The position numbers and the translations under genes are program-made. The notes below the pieces were generated by a model, which was given only the letters and a program-made list of their open reading frames with translations, made no database searches and had not been told where the DNA came from. 64,000 nucleotides of DNA from Amoebidium appalachense (Eukaryota > Ichthyosporea): contig CAVNZM010000007.1 in assembly GCA_963693365.1 (NCBI GenBank), forward strand, positions 5,146,001-5,210,000, given 5' to 3'. Positions 49,520 through 62,118 of the stretch are shown in pieces. The stretch's first letter is position 1; every line of letters begins with the position of its first letter.

Positions 49520-49966
49520 ATGGTTGCCGACATCTTTCCACCCAACCGTGACCAGCTCATAGCCGACCTCGGAATGTTTCTTACCCCCGACGGAGTCATT
49601 GCTGGGTGGCCGGGTAAAAAGCACCGCGCTTTGAAGGACCTTATGATTGCCTATGTGTGGTCCCGCTTGGAAACAGGCAAACGCTTCACGGAGTCTGAGA
49701 TTACAGCTGCCATAAGCGAGGTAATGGGAACATCCGGTGGTGACATCATCCTGTTGCGGCGTGAGTTGTTTGAGGCTGGTTTGTTGGGGCGGGAGGGGGA
49801 TGGGTCCGCCTACTGGGTCATGGAAGAGGGAATTGAGAGCAATCCGTGGACATGTGACCAGACATGGATAGCAGAGGTAAACGGGAGGGCAGGGAAGGAG
49901 AGGCATCCCTCTTTGCTTGCGTGGAAGGCGAAGGAGGAGGTGGGGACGGTGGGAGCAGGACGATAG
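49520..49966 (+). CDS. DUF2087-family protein, copy 1 (apparently C-terminally truncated)
   Basis: Intronless 148-residue frame; start chosen at MVADIF, the Met shared with copy 2. Residues about 20-110 match DUF2087, a domain known mainly from bacteria and often linked to HTH regulators: DGVIAGWPGKKHRALKDLM, RLETGKRFTESEITAAIS, LRRELFEAGLLGRE and DGSAYWV. Biochemical role is unknown. The frame stops after VGTVGAGR. Just past the stop, a shifted frame reads IDGLVDWMGDE, equivalent to the ITGFLDWMDDE end of copy 2, so a small indel has truncated the protein by about a dozen residues (if not a sequencing error). By eye it is about four-fifths identical to copy 2, 2.6 kb downstream. Confidence 0.85.
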   Translation: MVADIFPPNRDQLIADLGMFLTPDGVIAGWPGKKHRALKDLMIAYVWSRLETGKRFTESEITAAISEVMGTSGGDIILLRRELFEAGLLGREGDGSAYWVMEEGIESNPWTCDQTWIAEVNGRAGKERHPSLLAWKAKEEVGTVGAGR

Positions 49967-50361
49967 ATGGTTTGGTAGACTGGATGGGCGATGAGTAAGT
50001 CGGGGCTGGGGGATCCGGGGGAACAGAGGGGGGGGAGGGGGTGGGGGGGGGGGGGGAGGGCTGTCTGTCCCAGTGTTGGTGTTAGGGTTTTTTCAGACTA
50101 TAACCGATAGATGGGAAGCATGTTTCCTTCGGGTAGGTTCTCTCTGTGAGACTCGGCGTATCATATGATCATGTCGATCGCTGAGGCACAGTGGCGATCC
50201 ACTGTGTGGAGTAACAAAACACAACTAAGATCATCAATTATCCCAAACCTCTAATGTACTATTGCACTAAGGTTGTTGGTGTAGGCAGACTAATATTCAT
50301 AGCTTGTGACGAGGTAAAGCTTTCAGATCGTTGAAACAAACTTTTCGCTTGTCGAACCCCC

Positions 50362-50395
<34 letters not shown>

Positions 50396-50620
50396 CCCTC
50401 TCTCCTTCGATAATACCATTGAAAAGTATTATGAGCACATTGACTACCATGTTGCAACCCTGCCCGTCAAGGCTCTACATGTCTGGCATTTCAGCCGTTA
50501 GATCTCTCTCTCTCTCTTCCCCCCCCCCCCCCCCCCCAAAAAAAAAAAAAAAAAAAAAACCACCAACCCCATCCCTCCCACCTCCATTCTCATCCAGGCT
50601 TTCTCCTCCTCCGACCCCTC

Positions 50621-50656
<36 letters not shown>

Positions 50657-50715
50657 CCTTCCCTCCAAACCCAACGGCCCCAAAAAACACACCAAAAAAA
50701 ACCCTTCGGGGTTGA

Positions 50716-50841
50716 TTAGGAGCCCGTTATTGACGAACTCGTAGTGATAGCTGTGTGCATCTGCTTCGGGCATGTACATGTGCAGCAGGCACGTGGTTGG
50801 TTTGCAAAAACTATTATTAGGGTTCTGCTGGTGGTGGTAGC
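50716..50841 (-). pseudogene. Orphan exon-like coding segment, unidentified
   Basis: After a good acceptor (CCCTTACAG) the minus strand encodes about 41 residues of complex composition, including NPNNSFCKPTTCLLHMYM and YEFVNNGLLINPEG, quite unlike the repeat-derived frames nearby. No convincing donor follows (the frame runs into GGGTTTTTTTTGG) and no partner exons were found on either side. It may be a relic of a displaced gene, a captured exon, or chance. The family was not recognised. Confidence 0.3.
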
Positions 50842-51279
50842 CTGTAAGGGGGGGGGAGGGGGGGGGGGGGAAGGGGGGGTTTAGGGTAACAGGGATGCCC
50901 ACAGAGTGATCACAATCTTATCCTCAGAGGGGCTGAGGAAGGTAGAGCAGAGGGACTCTGAGGAGCGGGAATGTGGCAGAACCGTTTTAGGGCTTAAACA
51001 CCCAATTTATCCTCAAGGAGAGGGCTGCAATAATGACAGCGCTGAATTCAACATGGATAGTTTTGCTTGCTACGTGTGGGCGGGTAGAGCCACACGCACC
51101 TACAGTAGTAGGCATTAGAGAGGCATGCCCATTTTTTTCCTGCGCACAAAAGCCGGAGAAAAAATCGAGGAGAGAAGAGAAGGAGGTGAAGATAGGGAGG
51201 GATGCGGGGCGGGGGGGGGGGGGGGGGGGGGGGGGAGGGAGAGGGAGAGGGAGAAGGATAGGGAGAAGGGGAGGGAGAG

Positions 51280-51470
<191 letters not shown>

Positions 51471-51529
51471 CGAGGGAAAGAGGGAGAAAGGGAGGGAGGG
51501 AGGGCAAGGCAGGGAGGGAGGGGGGGAGA

Positions 51530-51566
<37 letters not shown>

Positions 51567-51577
51567 GAGGAGAGGAG

Positions 51578-51580
<3 letters not shown>

Positions 51581-51648
<68 letters not shown>
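51581..51648. repeat. (GA)n array, second block
   Basis: About 34 GA units separated from the first array by GGGA-rich sequence and a G tract at about 51530-51565. Confidence 0.94.
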
Positions 51649-51650
<2 letters not shown>

Positions 51651-51903
51651 GATCGTCGGACGGAGATAGTATGGCAGGGGGCTCGTGAGTCGTGAGCTGA
51701 TATTGAATGTAGTGGCCAGACCGGGCCAGTGCGCAGCAGCGCTACGTTGACTGCTACGTTGCCGGCGTCTTGGTTGTCAGATTAAAAGATTTGGTCTTCA
51801 TTTAAACTTTATTTAATATCTTTTTTTGGCCATTATCCAACTTGGTTAAGTTTAAAGATTCTACTAACCTCAATATCATGTCTTTGAAGGTGGATTTTGC
51901 ACC

Positions 51904-51949
51904 ATTACGCAATGTTACGGCTATGCGGGCCCGGCGCATAGATATAAAT
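51904..51949 (+). promoter_or_regulatory. Shared upstream element and TATA-like box, DUF2087 copy 2
   Basis: ATTACGCAATGTTACGG (51904-51920) and GATATAAAT (51941-51949) lie about 253 and 216 nt before the start codon. They are the diverged counterparts of the elements before copy 1. CTCAATATCAT is also shared further upstream (about 51871 and 49276). Confidence 0.58.
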
Positions 51950-52156
51950 TGCCGAGTGGGGCAACTTTTTGATCACCCAGTCAGCCAACGGCAAAAAGTT
52001 TTTGCAGTTGTAGACTTGTAGTGAAACTTTCAGCGAAGGTTTTCGTTGCTATCTTTCTCTCTTTCTTTTTGAGTTTTTTTTTGCGCCGCCGGGTATTAAA
52101 ATCTTTTGCCTCTTTCGCCCCCCATAACCAACGAACTTCCCAACCAACAAAGAAGA

Positions 52157-52645
52157 ATGGTTGCCGACACCTTTCCATCCAACCGCGACCAGCTCATAGC
52201 CGACCTGGGCGGGTTTCTTACCCCCGACGGAGTCATCGCTGGGTGGCCGGGTAAAAAGCACCGCGCACTGAAAGACCTCATGATTGCCTATGTGTGGTCC
52301 CGCTTAGAAACCGGCAAGCGCTTTACAGAGGCCGAGATTACAGCTGCTATAAGCGAGGCGGTGGGATCCTGTGGTGGTGATGTCATCATTTTGCGGCGTG
52401 AGTTGTTTGAGGCTGGGTTGTTGGGACGGGAGGGGGATGGGTCCTCCTATTGGGTTAAGGAGGAGGGAATTGAGAGCAACCCGTGGACACGTGACAGGGC
52501 TTGGATAGGAGAGGTTAAGGGGAGGGCGGAGAAGCAGAGGGATCCCTCTTCGCTTGCGTGGAAGGTGCAGGAGGTGACGGGTGAGGCGGGGACGGGCGCG
52601 AGTAAGAAGATAACGGGTTTCTTAGACTGGATGGACGATGAGTGA
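52157..52645 (+). CDS. DUF2087-family protein, copy 2 (full length)
   Basis: Intronless 162-residue frame starting MVADTFPSNRDQLIADLGGF. The DUF2087 core is intact: DGVIAGWPGKKHRALKDLM, RFTEAEITAAISEAVG, LRRELFEAGLLGREGDGS, SYWVKEEGIESNPW. The C-terminus continues through a Lys/Glu-rich helix to SKKITGFLDWMDDE, the ending lost from copy 1. The gene is the downstream member of a tandem duplication with conserved upstream elements. The lack of introns contrasts with the intron-heavy neighbours and, with the mostly bacterial distribution of the domain, raises the possibility of transfer from bacteria. Function unknown. Confidence 0.88.
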   Translation: MVADTFPSNRDQLIADLGGFLTPDGVIAGWPGKKHRALKDLMIAYVWSRLETGKRFTEAEITAAISEAVGSCGGDVIILRRELFEAGLLGREGDGSSYWVKEEGIESNPWTRDRAWIGEVKGRAEKQRDPSSLAWKVQEVTGEAGTGASKKITGFLDWMDDE

Positions 52646-53247
52646 ATGGGGATGGTGGAAGAGGATGTTAGTCATAATGGTGATGATAGGTTAGCTGTTG
52701 TGCTGGATCTTTTATAGTAACTCCTGTTTAGAGATGGAAGCTACATATGTTGAGTGGAGGGTGTGTTTTCTTGGGAAGTCCCCTTATGGAGCATGTGTTC
52801 CGACAGAGTCTTCAGACTATTAGTATTAGAGTATGTTGTTCGCTGAGGCATATTGACGTTCCATGGTGTGGGCCTTCAGAGCAACTTAGATATCTACTTA
52901 TCTCAACTCCTTTATATATACACAGATAACGGTATCCATTTAAGCAGCAGTGAGAATTATTCTCAACGACCACTGTAAATACCTACTCGTACAGCCATGT
53001 CGGTGTAGGCAACCTGGCAGTGACAAAATAAAGCTTGAGTTACCAGAATATACGAAACTTTTTTTTCCTTCTTCTCTTCCCTCCCTCTGACCTTGTCCCC
53101 CCCCCCCCCCCCCCCTCCCCCCCCCCCCCCAAAAAAAAAGAAAGCGAAACGAAAAGAAAGGAAGCAAGAAACTGAAAAAACAAAAAAAAGGTGTGTGCGC
53201 GCACGCACACACACACACGCACACGCACACGCACACGCACACACACA

Positions 53248-53287
<40 letters not shown>

Positions 53288-53412
53288 AACACACACAGGC
53301 AATCTCCCTCCCCCCGACCCCCTTTTCCCCCTCTCCTTGCTCCGCATGCCCTCATTTCCCCTCCCCTTGCCCCTCTCCCCCCCAACACGTGCGCGCACTC
53401 GCGCCCGGCGCG

Positions 53413-53444
<32 letters not shown>

Positions 53445-53451
53445 GCGCACG

Positions 53452-53454
<3 letters not shown>

Positions 53455-53521
<67 letters not shown>
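53455..53521. repeat. (CA)n array with flanking (GCAC) block
   Basis: About 31 CA units following a CGCGCG block at 53439-53460. Confidence 0.92.
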
Positions 53522-53522
<1 letters not shown>

Positions 53523-53559
53523 GCACGCACACACACACGCACGTGCACACATACACACA

Positions 53560-53597
<38 letters not shown>

Positions 53598-53755
53598 CCC
53601 ATATGCACTGATTGTGACTTGTCACCGGTGTGTGCGCGCTCAAAAAGTCTCATAATCAGTTCATATGGGCATTGCCGCTCTGCCCGGAAGCCGTTCATCT
53701 CACACGCATCAAGACAGCCATGGGCCTCCCTCCTCTCCCCCCCCCCCCCTCCCCC

Positions 53756-53792
<37 letters not shown>

Positions 53793-54991
53793 CCCCCCCC
53801 CTCTCTCTCTCCCCCCCCCCCCCCTTTCACTCCCTCTCCAAGGTTGTGCCCCGAGGCTCCTCCGCCCTCCCCCCCTTGCCCCTAAGGTCTCTCTCTCCCC
53901 CCCCCCACCTCCCCCCTCCCCCCCCCTACACCCACCACCACCACCACCACCACCACCACCACCAACCCTTCTCTCCCCTTAAATAAATGAGGAGGAGGGA
54001 AGCGGAGGGGGAAAAAAAAAAACACCAGCTAAAAACACCTCGGGTTGTACCAGCGGCCATAAAGATAAAACAAACACAAAAGTGAAGATGAGCCCGGATG
54101 CATGCACCCAGATGCACCCAGATGCATGCAGGTATGTGTGTTTTAATATAATTATAATCAGGACAGTTAGGCAAGTAAAACTAGTTTGCCTACAACACAT
54201 GAAAAATTACCCTGGCGGCGGAGGGTGCATGCATATGCAAAGGCTCTACGGGAAGGCGGTAAATGGATGGGACTAGGAAAGACCTCTGACCTTGGAAAGA
54301 TCAAAGGTTTCACCCTTACTTAGAGGGGCAACGGAGCGTAGAGCAAGGGAGCAGATCTCGAGGTGGCAGAGGGAGGGCTATTTACCGAACTGAGGATGCC
54401 ATTGGGAGGCTAATAGATAGATCGCGACCACTGATCAACCTGGGAGGGTATTGCATAGTTAGTTTTCATTTGATGTGGACAGGTCGGCGCAGAGCCACAT
54501 GCAAGGTATGCATGCAGCTTAGTGGGATTGTGCCAGAATCACCATGCCTACCCATACGTAGTTTCTTCCACACCCCTCGTTAACGGTCAATTAACTTCTT
54601 GAAAAACTGCAGTTGCGCCGAAAAGCTTGCTTAGGGGCTGATATCGTACCACCCATCTTAATGATGATCAAACACCGTCATACAAAAAGGGAACTTCTGA
54701 AATGCTAATGTATGGTGTGAAGTGGGGTCCTTGCGTACAAATTCGCTGTTACAATGCACTGTGTGTGCCATGATGTACATACTGCTTTGACCCCCCTCCC
54801 CCCCCCCCCCTCCCCCCCCCCACACCCCCACCCCCTCCCCCCTTTCCCTCCCTACATGCCCCCCCTCCTCCCCCCACCCCCACCCCCTCTCTCTTCCTAC
54901 ACAGTGTACCACCCACGCACACACAAGCAGGCAATATGACACCCTCCCTCCTCTCCAACCCCCCGTACCCCCCCCTACCCCCCCCCCCCCT

Positions 54992-55031
<40 letters not shown>

Positions 55032-55566
55032 TACCAGCACACACATGCTGATACACACGCACACACACAGCAGCAACAATAGAAAGTTGCTGGAGTCTCA
55101 GGTTCAAGATTATATTACGGTAACTGCTGATGAACACACCATGTATGAAGCATAAAGTATCACTATGACTATCCCCAGTGTAATTGGTTCTTAATGTTCG
55201 GAAGTCTGCTAAACAGGTTGACGGTGGGCGTTTTTCTTTTTTCCGGGCCTTAAATACCATGTTAACGTTGTAATAGTGTGTATTCACTTCGGAATCTGTG
55301 TGTGAGCATGCGCGCACGAGTGACTGCGCTTGTGTCGCATGGGCGGGGGGGGTAAAACGGGCTCGCAAAATGTCCAAGGTAGCTTCCACTCAATCACGGG
55401 CTCCCATGGCAAGCTCTAACATATCTAGGCTAAGGGAAGTGATTTCTCCCCCCCTCACCCCCCCCCCCCCCCCCCCTCCCCCTCCCCCCCCCCCCCCCCC
55501 CCTACAAAAAAAAAAAAAAAACGGCCACCACCACCACCGGCCCCCATGCACTGTCAGCCACCGTGC

Positions 55567-55666
<100 letters not shown>

Positions 55667-55788
55667 AAAAAATATCTCTTCCCAACGCTCTTCAGACCCT
55701 TCAGAGCCTCTTCAGACACATGCACGCGCACGCACGTACTACACACAAACACGCACACACGCACACACGCACACGCACACACACCCGC

Positions 55789-55854
<66 letters not shown>

Positions 55855-56062
55855 TGCAGTTTGCAAATTATTGATCATTATTCCCAGTGCCAATGCACGA
55901 ACTCACGTGCACGCACTCAAACTTTCAAAACACTCACACACGCACGCACGGACACATATCAAGGCTTGTTCAGTGCAACTTGCAATGGATTACGCACGGC
56001 GAATTCATGGCATAGATAGTGACGAGGGCAGTCGGTGACACCCCCTCCTCCCCCCCCCCCCC

Positions 56063-56103
<41 letters not shown>

Positions 56104-56164
56104 AACGTTGCACTACGACAACCACCACCAACAGCCCCCCCCCCCCCCCCCCCCCCCCCCCCTT

Positions 56165-56206
<42 letters not shown>

Positions 56207-56255
56207 CCACCACCACAACCACCACCAACAAGCGCTCCCCCCCCCCCCCCCCTCC

Positions 56256-56299
<44 letters not shown>

Positions 56300-56950
56300 A
56301 CCACCACCACCACCACCACCACTACCACCACCAAACATGTGCACACATGTCACAGCATGATCTCTGAACGAGCGGCTGTGTCACAAAAAGAACCCCCAAG
56401 ACCAACCATGAGCAAGGGGGGAACTGATGTAGGCCTAATCGATGGTCCAAATTTTTCTTTTGACTGGATTTATTCGACGGAAAGATATGCAAGTATGCAC
56501 GGCATACTGAGAAGACAATAAAAACTTAACGACTTATCCAGTAACAAGTGCATACTGAGATACCTGAACACTGTGTGAAAATCATATAAATACTCAATGT
56601 GACGACCAACAGAATTCAACAAAAAGTCTAAAGTGTTCACATTACCAGTCAGTGTAGCAGACACCCGTAGGGAAAGAGGTAAAACGCGACATAAAAAAAC
56701 ACACCTATCAACATGCTTTCGATTAAAAATGTGTTTTTTTGGTTATTCATTGAAAGCGCGCGGAAATTTTTGTTATAGAACAAGAAACCACAACTATTCC
56801 CTGGGGCGAAAGCTGTTAATTCGAAATGCAGCAAAATACGACACATGATGAGTACTATCAAACAATATCATATGAAAACTTGGTAATAGATACAAAAAAG
56901 GGCACGATTATTATTGCATCAAATATATTTAATACATGGTTGGGGTGAAT

Positions 56951-57020
56951 CGGACGGAGCCACTCAGTGGTAGAGGCAGTTAGTTGCAGCAAGTTCTTGA
57001 AGTTCAGGCAGTGATATGCC
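56951..57020 (+). pseudogene. Degenerate tRNA-Cys-derived sequence
   Basis: The stretch CTCAGTGGTAGAGGCAGTTAGTTGCAGC matches the D-arm to anticodon-loop part of the intact tRNA-Cys (CTCAGTGGTAGAGCAATCGGTTGCAGC in that gene) apart from an inserted G and a few changes. The anticodon stem, T-arm and acceptor pairing are lost. It lies about 450 bp upstream of the intact gene on the same strand. Confidence 0.65.
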
Positions 57021-57412
57021 GCATGATATGAAGGTTCATGAATTTTGAAGGTGGGTTACGTAAACATTGGTGTGTAGGGAGATTTATGTTTGCCTAGTGA
57101 CAGCCAATCACAATCTGGCGTCGGAATTTTTTGGAAGTGGTGGGAGTCCCAATAATAGGCTTCGAATTCCTACTGTTTCTAGGTTTTATGACTAGAAATA
57201 AACAACCAGGCCTTGCTAAAACTGCTTGTCTGTAATATTTTGTAGCCCATGCACATAAATAACAATGATTAAATAGTCACCTCTAAACTCGGGTTGTCAC
57301 TGTGCTAGTTAGTACATGTGGGAGCCTGGAGGCCCACTCCACGTGACGTGTGCGGTGAATGTGCGTGATCTCAAAGAACAAAATCTGTGAGGTGTCCCCA
57401 TCTCCATCGGAA

Positions 57413-57484
57413 GGGGCTATAGCTCAGTGGTAGAGCAATCGGTTGCAGCCCGATAGGTCGCTAGTTCGAATCTGGCTGGTCCCT
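57413..57484 (+). tRNA. tRNA-Cys (GCA), second copy
   Basis: Identical over all 72 nt to the gene at 20245-20316, with anticodon GCA in loop TTGCAGC and discriminator U. Identity extends a few bases upstream (ATCGGAA) and 36 nt downstream, through the CCCCGACGCAGGGG hairpin to CCTTCCGCTCT, then stops. A T-rich run (ATTTTTTT) follows as a likely pol III terminator. Confidence 0.95.
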
Positions 57485-57520
57485 ATGGCCCCCGACGCAG
57501 GGGTGCAAACCTTCCGCTCT

Positions 57521-58905
57521 ATTTTTTTCCCCCCCCCTTCTTTTTCCCTCTCGGCCCCTCCCGCATACAAAAGTTTTTAGTCCTTCCTTTTTGACAACCC
57601 CTCGATCAGCGCTAGTCTCTGGGACAATGCAGTACTTCTAATTCATTCCCATTCTCCTCTTATCTTTTTTTTATTCCATGTCGCTGTGGTGCTCACTATA
57701 CGTATCGCTAGCACTAGTACTCTCACCGATTCCATACCAAAAAAAAAAAACCACGCCTTTGAAAACGGCACCACAACTTGGTTTACCAAGCTTGGGTGAA
57801 AAATGAGCTTGTCAGTTGGTCGAACCCTCAGCCTGGGGTCGCCACTCGGAGTCATCAAATGATGGGGCTGTCTAATATCCCTCGGTGCAGGGACCTCGCG
57901 GGGAGAGGGGGGGGGGGGGGGGGGGGGGGTGGGGACATGCCACACACCACGTGGCAGTCAAGCCCGAGATCAACCTAATTGAATTATGCATGATGCAGCC
58001 GGGCAGTATACCATTGAAATTAAAGGCGTGAAACCGTTTTATATATTTATTTAATTATTTATTTTTTGATTCATTCCAAGATACATGCAACCATGTACTA
58101 CATGTTGGCGCTGCCTGGATTACAAACAGCATGCGTTTCGTAGCCAAAGTGCAGAATGCACCCAATCAAATCCCAGACAAAAAAAAATGAAGAAGAACAA
58201 GAAGAAGAAGAAGAAGAAGAACGTGGGGGGGAGGGGGGAGAGAGAAAGAAAGAAGGAAAGGGAAGAATGATGGTTTGGGAGTGAAAAAGAGAAGCGGGGA
58301 GGGGGGGAGGGGGGAGGGGGGGGGGGGGGGGTTTGAATGCGTCATAAAGTACGAAGTATACAAGAACAAACGGATAACACGATGTAGAATGCAAGACATA
58401 CATAAAGAGCATGTATAATAAGCAGAGCCCATCCTCAGGGGGGGCCCACGTCATCCACAGTACCCGAGTTTCGACCTATTCGCCTCGTTACCGAAACCCA
58501 ACTCAGATACTGTTTCACCTGAACATGGGTAGGTCACCCGTCTTGATCAGAGACGAGCAGGGGGGGGGGGGAAGGGGAGGGCAAGCTTAAGTGAGGGGAA
58601 GGTATCATTTTGCACTAAGTTGTCAACTGTGACAGAATATTGTAGCTCAAGTTGGTAACATTCATGCCACTACGTATACATATCAGCAAAAAGCAAAAAC
58701 ACCACAACACAGCAAACACTGAACGTGTCACCAGTAATGTAAATCGCATTTTTGTCCTTAGTCCGGATTTATGTTGCCTATTTCATGCTTCTTATGCGTC
58801 TGGAAATTTTTTTTTTTGATACCATACATCAGTAATAGTAAGGGAAATCCTTGGGGGATCACTAGTTTACTTGAACCTTCATGCTAATGAGAAATCTGAA
58901 GTATG

Positions 58906-58940
<35 letters not shown>

Positions 58941-58961
58941 TGTGTGTCTGTCTGTCTGTCT

Positions 58962-59050
<89 letters not shown>

Positions 59051-59416
59051 AAAACTTAAAGTAAAGGTTCAAACTTTTGTTGCTTTACTCAAAAAGAAAA
59101 TTGGAAAAGGAAAAATCCTACTTTCACGAGGTAAATTCCGGAGACCGTTGTAATTGTCCCTCTTACGACCATCCCAACCAGATGAACATTCAATTGCCAT
59201 CCGCCCATATTCTCAAAACAACCGGCACCAGAAAACACAAATTCCGGCAATGAATTTTTGCTTATCTATCCATCTAGTTAGGTGCAGAATACACAATACA
59301 TTCCATGCACAACGTCCACCGTGAAAATCCCTACCACACACACACAAAAAAAAGCAAAACCCCGCGCGCGTAATCCCAAAATCGTTTTTTCTTTTTCTTT
59401 TAATTTCTTTTTTTTT
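57521..59416. other. Spacer downstream of the tRNA and 3' of the last gene
   Basis: Mixed unique sequence with G tracts at 57905-57930 and 58310-58331, a GAA run (58194-58220), one intronic-type dispersed repeat (58332-58437) and (GT)n arrays at 58909-59048. No coding segment was supported. Confidence 0.55.
58332..58437 (-). repeat. Dispersed repeat, full copy outside a mapped intron
   Basis: The plus strand reads TTTGAATGCGTCATAAAGTACGAAG, then GTAGAATGCAAGACATACATAAAG and AATAAGCAGAGCCCATCCTCAG. Its orientation matches the minus-strand gene that ends at 59417, about 1 kb away. It is either intergenic or inside an unmapped downstream 3' UTR intron. Confidence 0.8.
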
Positions 59417-59687
59417 TCATTCCCGCACTCCCTTTCCTTCCCTCTCCCCCTCCCCTTCTTCCTCCCCGTCGGAAACGTCCGGAAGGATGACGTCACCATC
59501 GTCACCAAACGACACCCGGCTCACCTCGAGAAATTCCCACCCCCTCTCCACCCACCCGACCACCGGAGCCGGCCCCTTTGCCGGCTTTCCCTCTGGTCGG
59601 TATTTGATTGGGCTGGCGTGTTTTGTGGTTTTAGATCCACCAATGGCGTGGATGGAGCCGATGATGGACCACCCGGTCTGGCACTGT

Positions 59688-59763
<76 letters not shown>

Positions 59764-60388
59764 ACGGTTAGTTGTGTGTGTGTGTGTGTGTGTGTGTGGG
59801 TGTGTGTGTGTTTGTGTGTGTGTGTGTTGTTGTTTAAAGATGGGGGGGGGGAGGGAGGGGAGGCGGAGGTTTGGGTCGGATCTGGAGCGAATGTGTGTGT
59901 GTGTGTGTGTGGTGCATGGGTGTGTGTATGTGTGTGTGTGTGTGGTGCATGGGTGCGTGTATGTGTGTGTGTGTGTGGTGCATGGGTGCGTGTATGTGTG
60001 TGTGTGTGTGGTGCATGGGTGCGTGTATGTGTGTGTGTGTGTGGTGCATGGGTGCGTGTATGTGTGTGTGTGTGTGGTGCATGGGTGCGTGTATGTGTGT
60101 GTGTGTGTGGTGCATGGGTGCGTGTATGTGTGTGTGAACGTGTATGAGGGTTGGTGCAAGAAGGTCGAGCCCCCCCCAACCCCCCATTCCCCCTCTCCCT
60201 GGGAGAGACACCACCACCGCGTACCAACGACAAATAATCAAACACAACACACACACCCACAGCCACACAAACACACGAACACGCACACACAGGTGTGCCC
60301 CTGCACCCGTGCACGCGCATACACACACTTAGATACAACACTCACGAACCACACAGGGAGCCTCCCTCCCCCCCCCCCTCCCTCCCCA

Positions 60389-60420
<32 letters not shown>

Positions 60421-60931
60421 ACCCCCCCCCCCCCCCCCCCCCCCCCTTCCCCTTTCCTCCTCAACCCACCCACCCACCCACACCCACACCCACCCACACA
60501 CACAAACACACACACACACACACCTTTGCCAGTATGTTCACAGGCAGGTCCAGTGCAAATACCCGTGCACAGTTTCTCAGCAGACTGCACATGGGTGCCC
60601 TTCTGCTCCTTAGGTCAAACCCCAACTGCACTAGGAGGGTGCGGCACTCGGGCTGCACGGCTACGATCTGGAACATACCGATCACAACACGGCCATTCTC
60701 TACCTCCGCTGTATGTGTGTGTGTGTGGATGTGTGTGTGTGAGGCGGAGGGGTAGGGTGGGGTTGGGGGGTGGGGGGGGGGGGCGGGTGGGTTGGAGAGT
60801 TGTTAGTGGGGGGGGGGGGGGAGGGGGGAAGGGGGGAGAGTTGGAAAGGTGTTTGGGGGGGGGGGGGGTGGGGGGGTGGGACGGGGGGTGGGACGGGGGT
60901 GGGGATGGATGGATGGGTGGGTGGAAGGGGG

Positions 60932-61020
<89 letters not shown>

Positions 61021-61393
61021 TGTGTATTTGTGTGCAGCCGTGTGTGTGTGTATTTGTTTTGCGACTGGGGGGGGGGGGGGGGGGGGGGGGGGGAGGGGGG
61101 GGGGTGTTTGTGCGCGTGTGTTTGTGTGTGTGCGCGCGCGTGTGTATGTTTTGCGACTGGGGGGAGGGGAGGGGAGGGCAGAGGAGTCAACATCCGGTAG
61201 ATATACAAAATGCGAAGTGATACGGCAACACAAAAGAAGAGACTCTCCCTGACGCTGTACAAAAACCAACATACAAAAAAACATGCAGCAGAAGCAGAGA
61301 TCCCACCACATGTGACCCGATTCAGTCATAATACGAGCATTATGACCTATTCCCTGGATGTTGAGGAACGTGGGAGAAGGGGGGAATGGTGGG

Positions 61394-61435
<42 letters not shown>

Positions 61436-61954
61436 GGGAGTGGGGGTGGGGGGGGGGGGGGGGGGGGGTGGGGGGGGGGGGGGAAGGGGAGGGTAGAATG
61501 TGTAATAGAGTATGAAGAACACAACAATAATGGACAACACAATGCAGAGTGTAAACCACGGGAGGAGGCAGGGGGGCCCCGGGGGGAGGGGGGGCAGGGG
61601 GAGGGGGGAGGGGGGAGGGTGGGAGGGTGTAGAGCATGTTACACGGCACAGATACAAAGCTACACAACAAAACAAAGGCTTGATACGGTGCTGAATATCA
61701 ACAGCATGCGACAAAAGAGCACACTTTTAGTACTAAGGGATATGCCACATAAATCTAGGGCAGGATAAGCTGCATAACTCCGGGTGGAAATATCCCACAC
61801 AATACGGGGATGGTTGCCACATACATCAATTTTGGTGATCATGCAACAAAAAGTTCCTGGATATGCCACAGATATCTGGGCCGGATATGCCACAAAAATA
61901 TATCTGGGCAAGATATGCCACAGTTATCTGGGCTGGACTTGCCACACACACACA

Positions 61955-62021
<67 letters not shown>

Positions 62022-62078
62022 TCGAGCTGGATTGGGCCGGATATGCCACCGCGCGCGCGCACACACACACACGCACAC

Positions 62079-62118
<40 letters not shown>

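Noticed and set aside
53640-53740. Minus-strand segment encoding CLDACEMNGFRAERQCPYELIM
   Set aside because: Looks mildly protein-like but has no good donor or partner exons and lies between CA and CT repeat blocks.
59282-60613. 443-residue plus-strand frame of Gly, Cys-Val and VHGCVYV repeats
   Set aside because: It is produced by G tracts, GT arrays and the 33-bp minisatellite. The real exons here are on the opposite strand.
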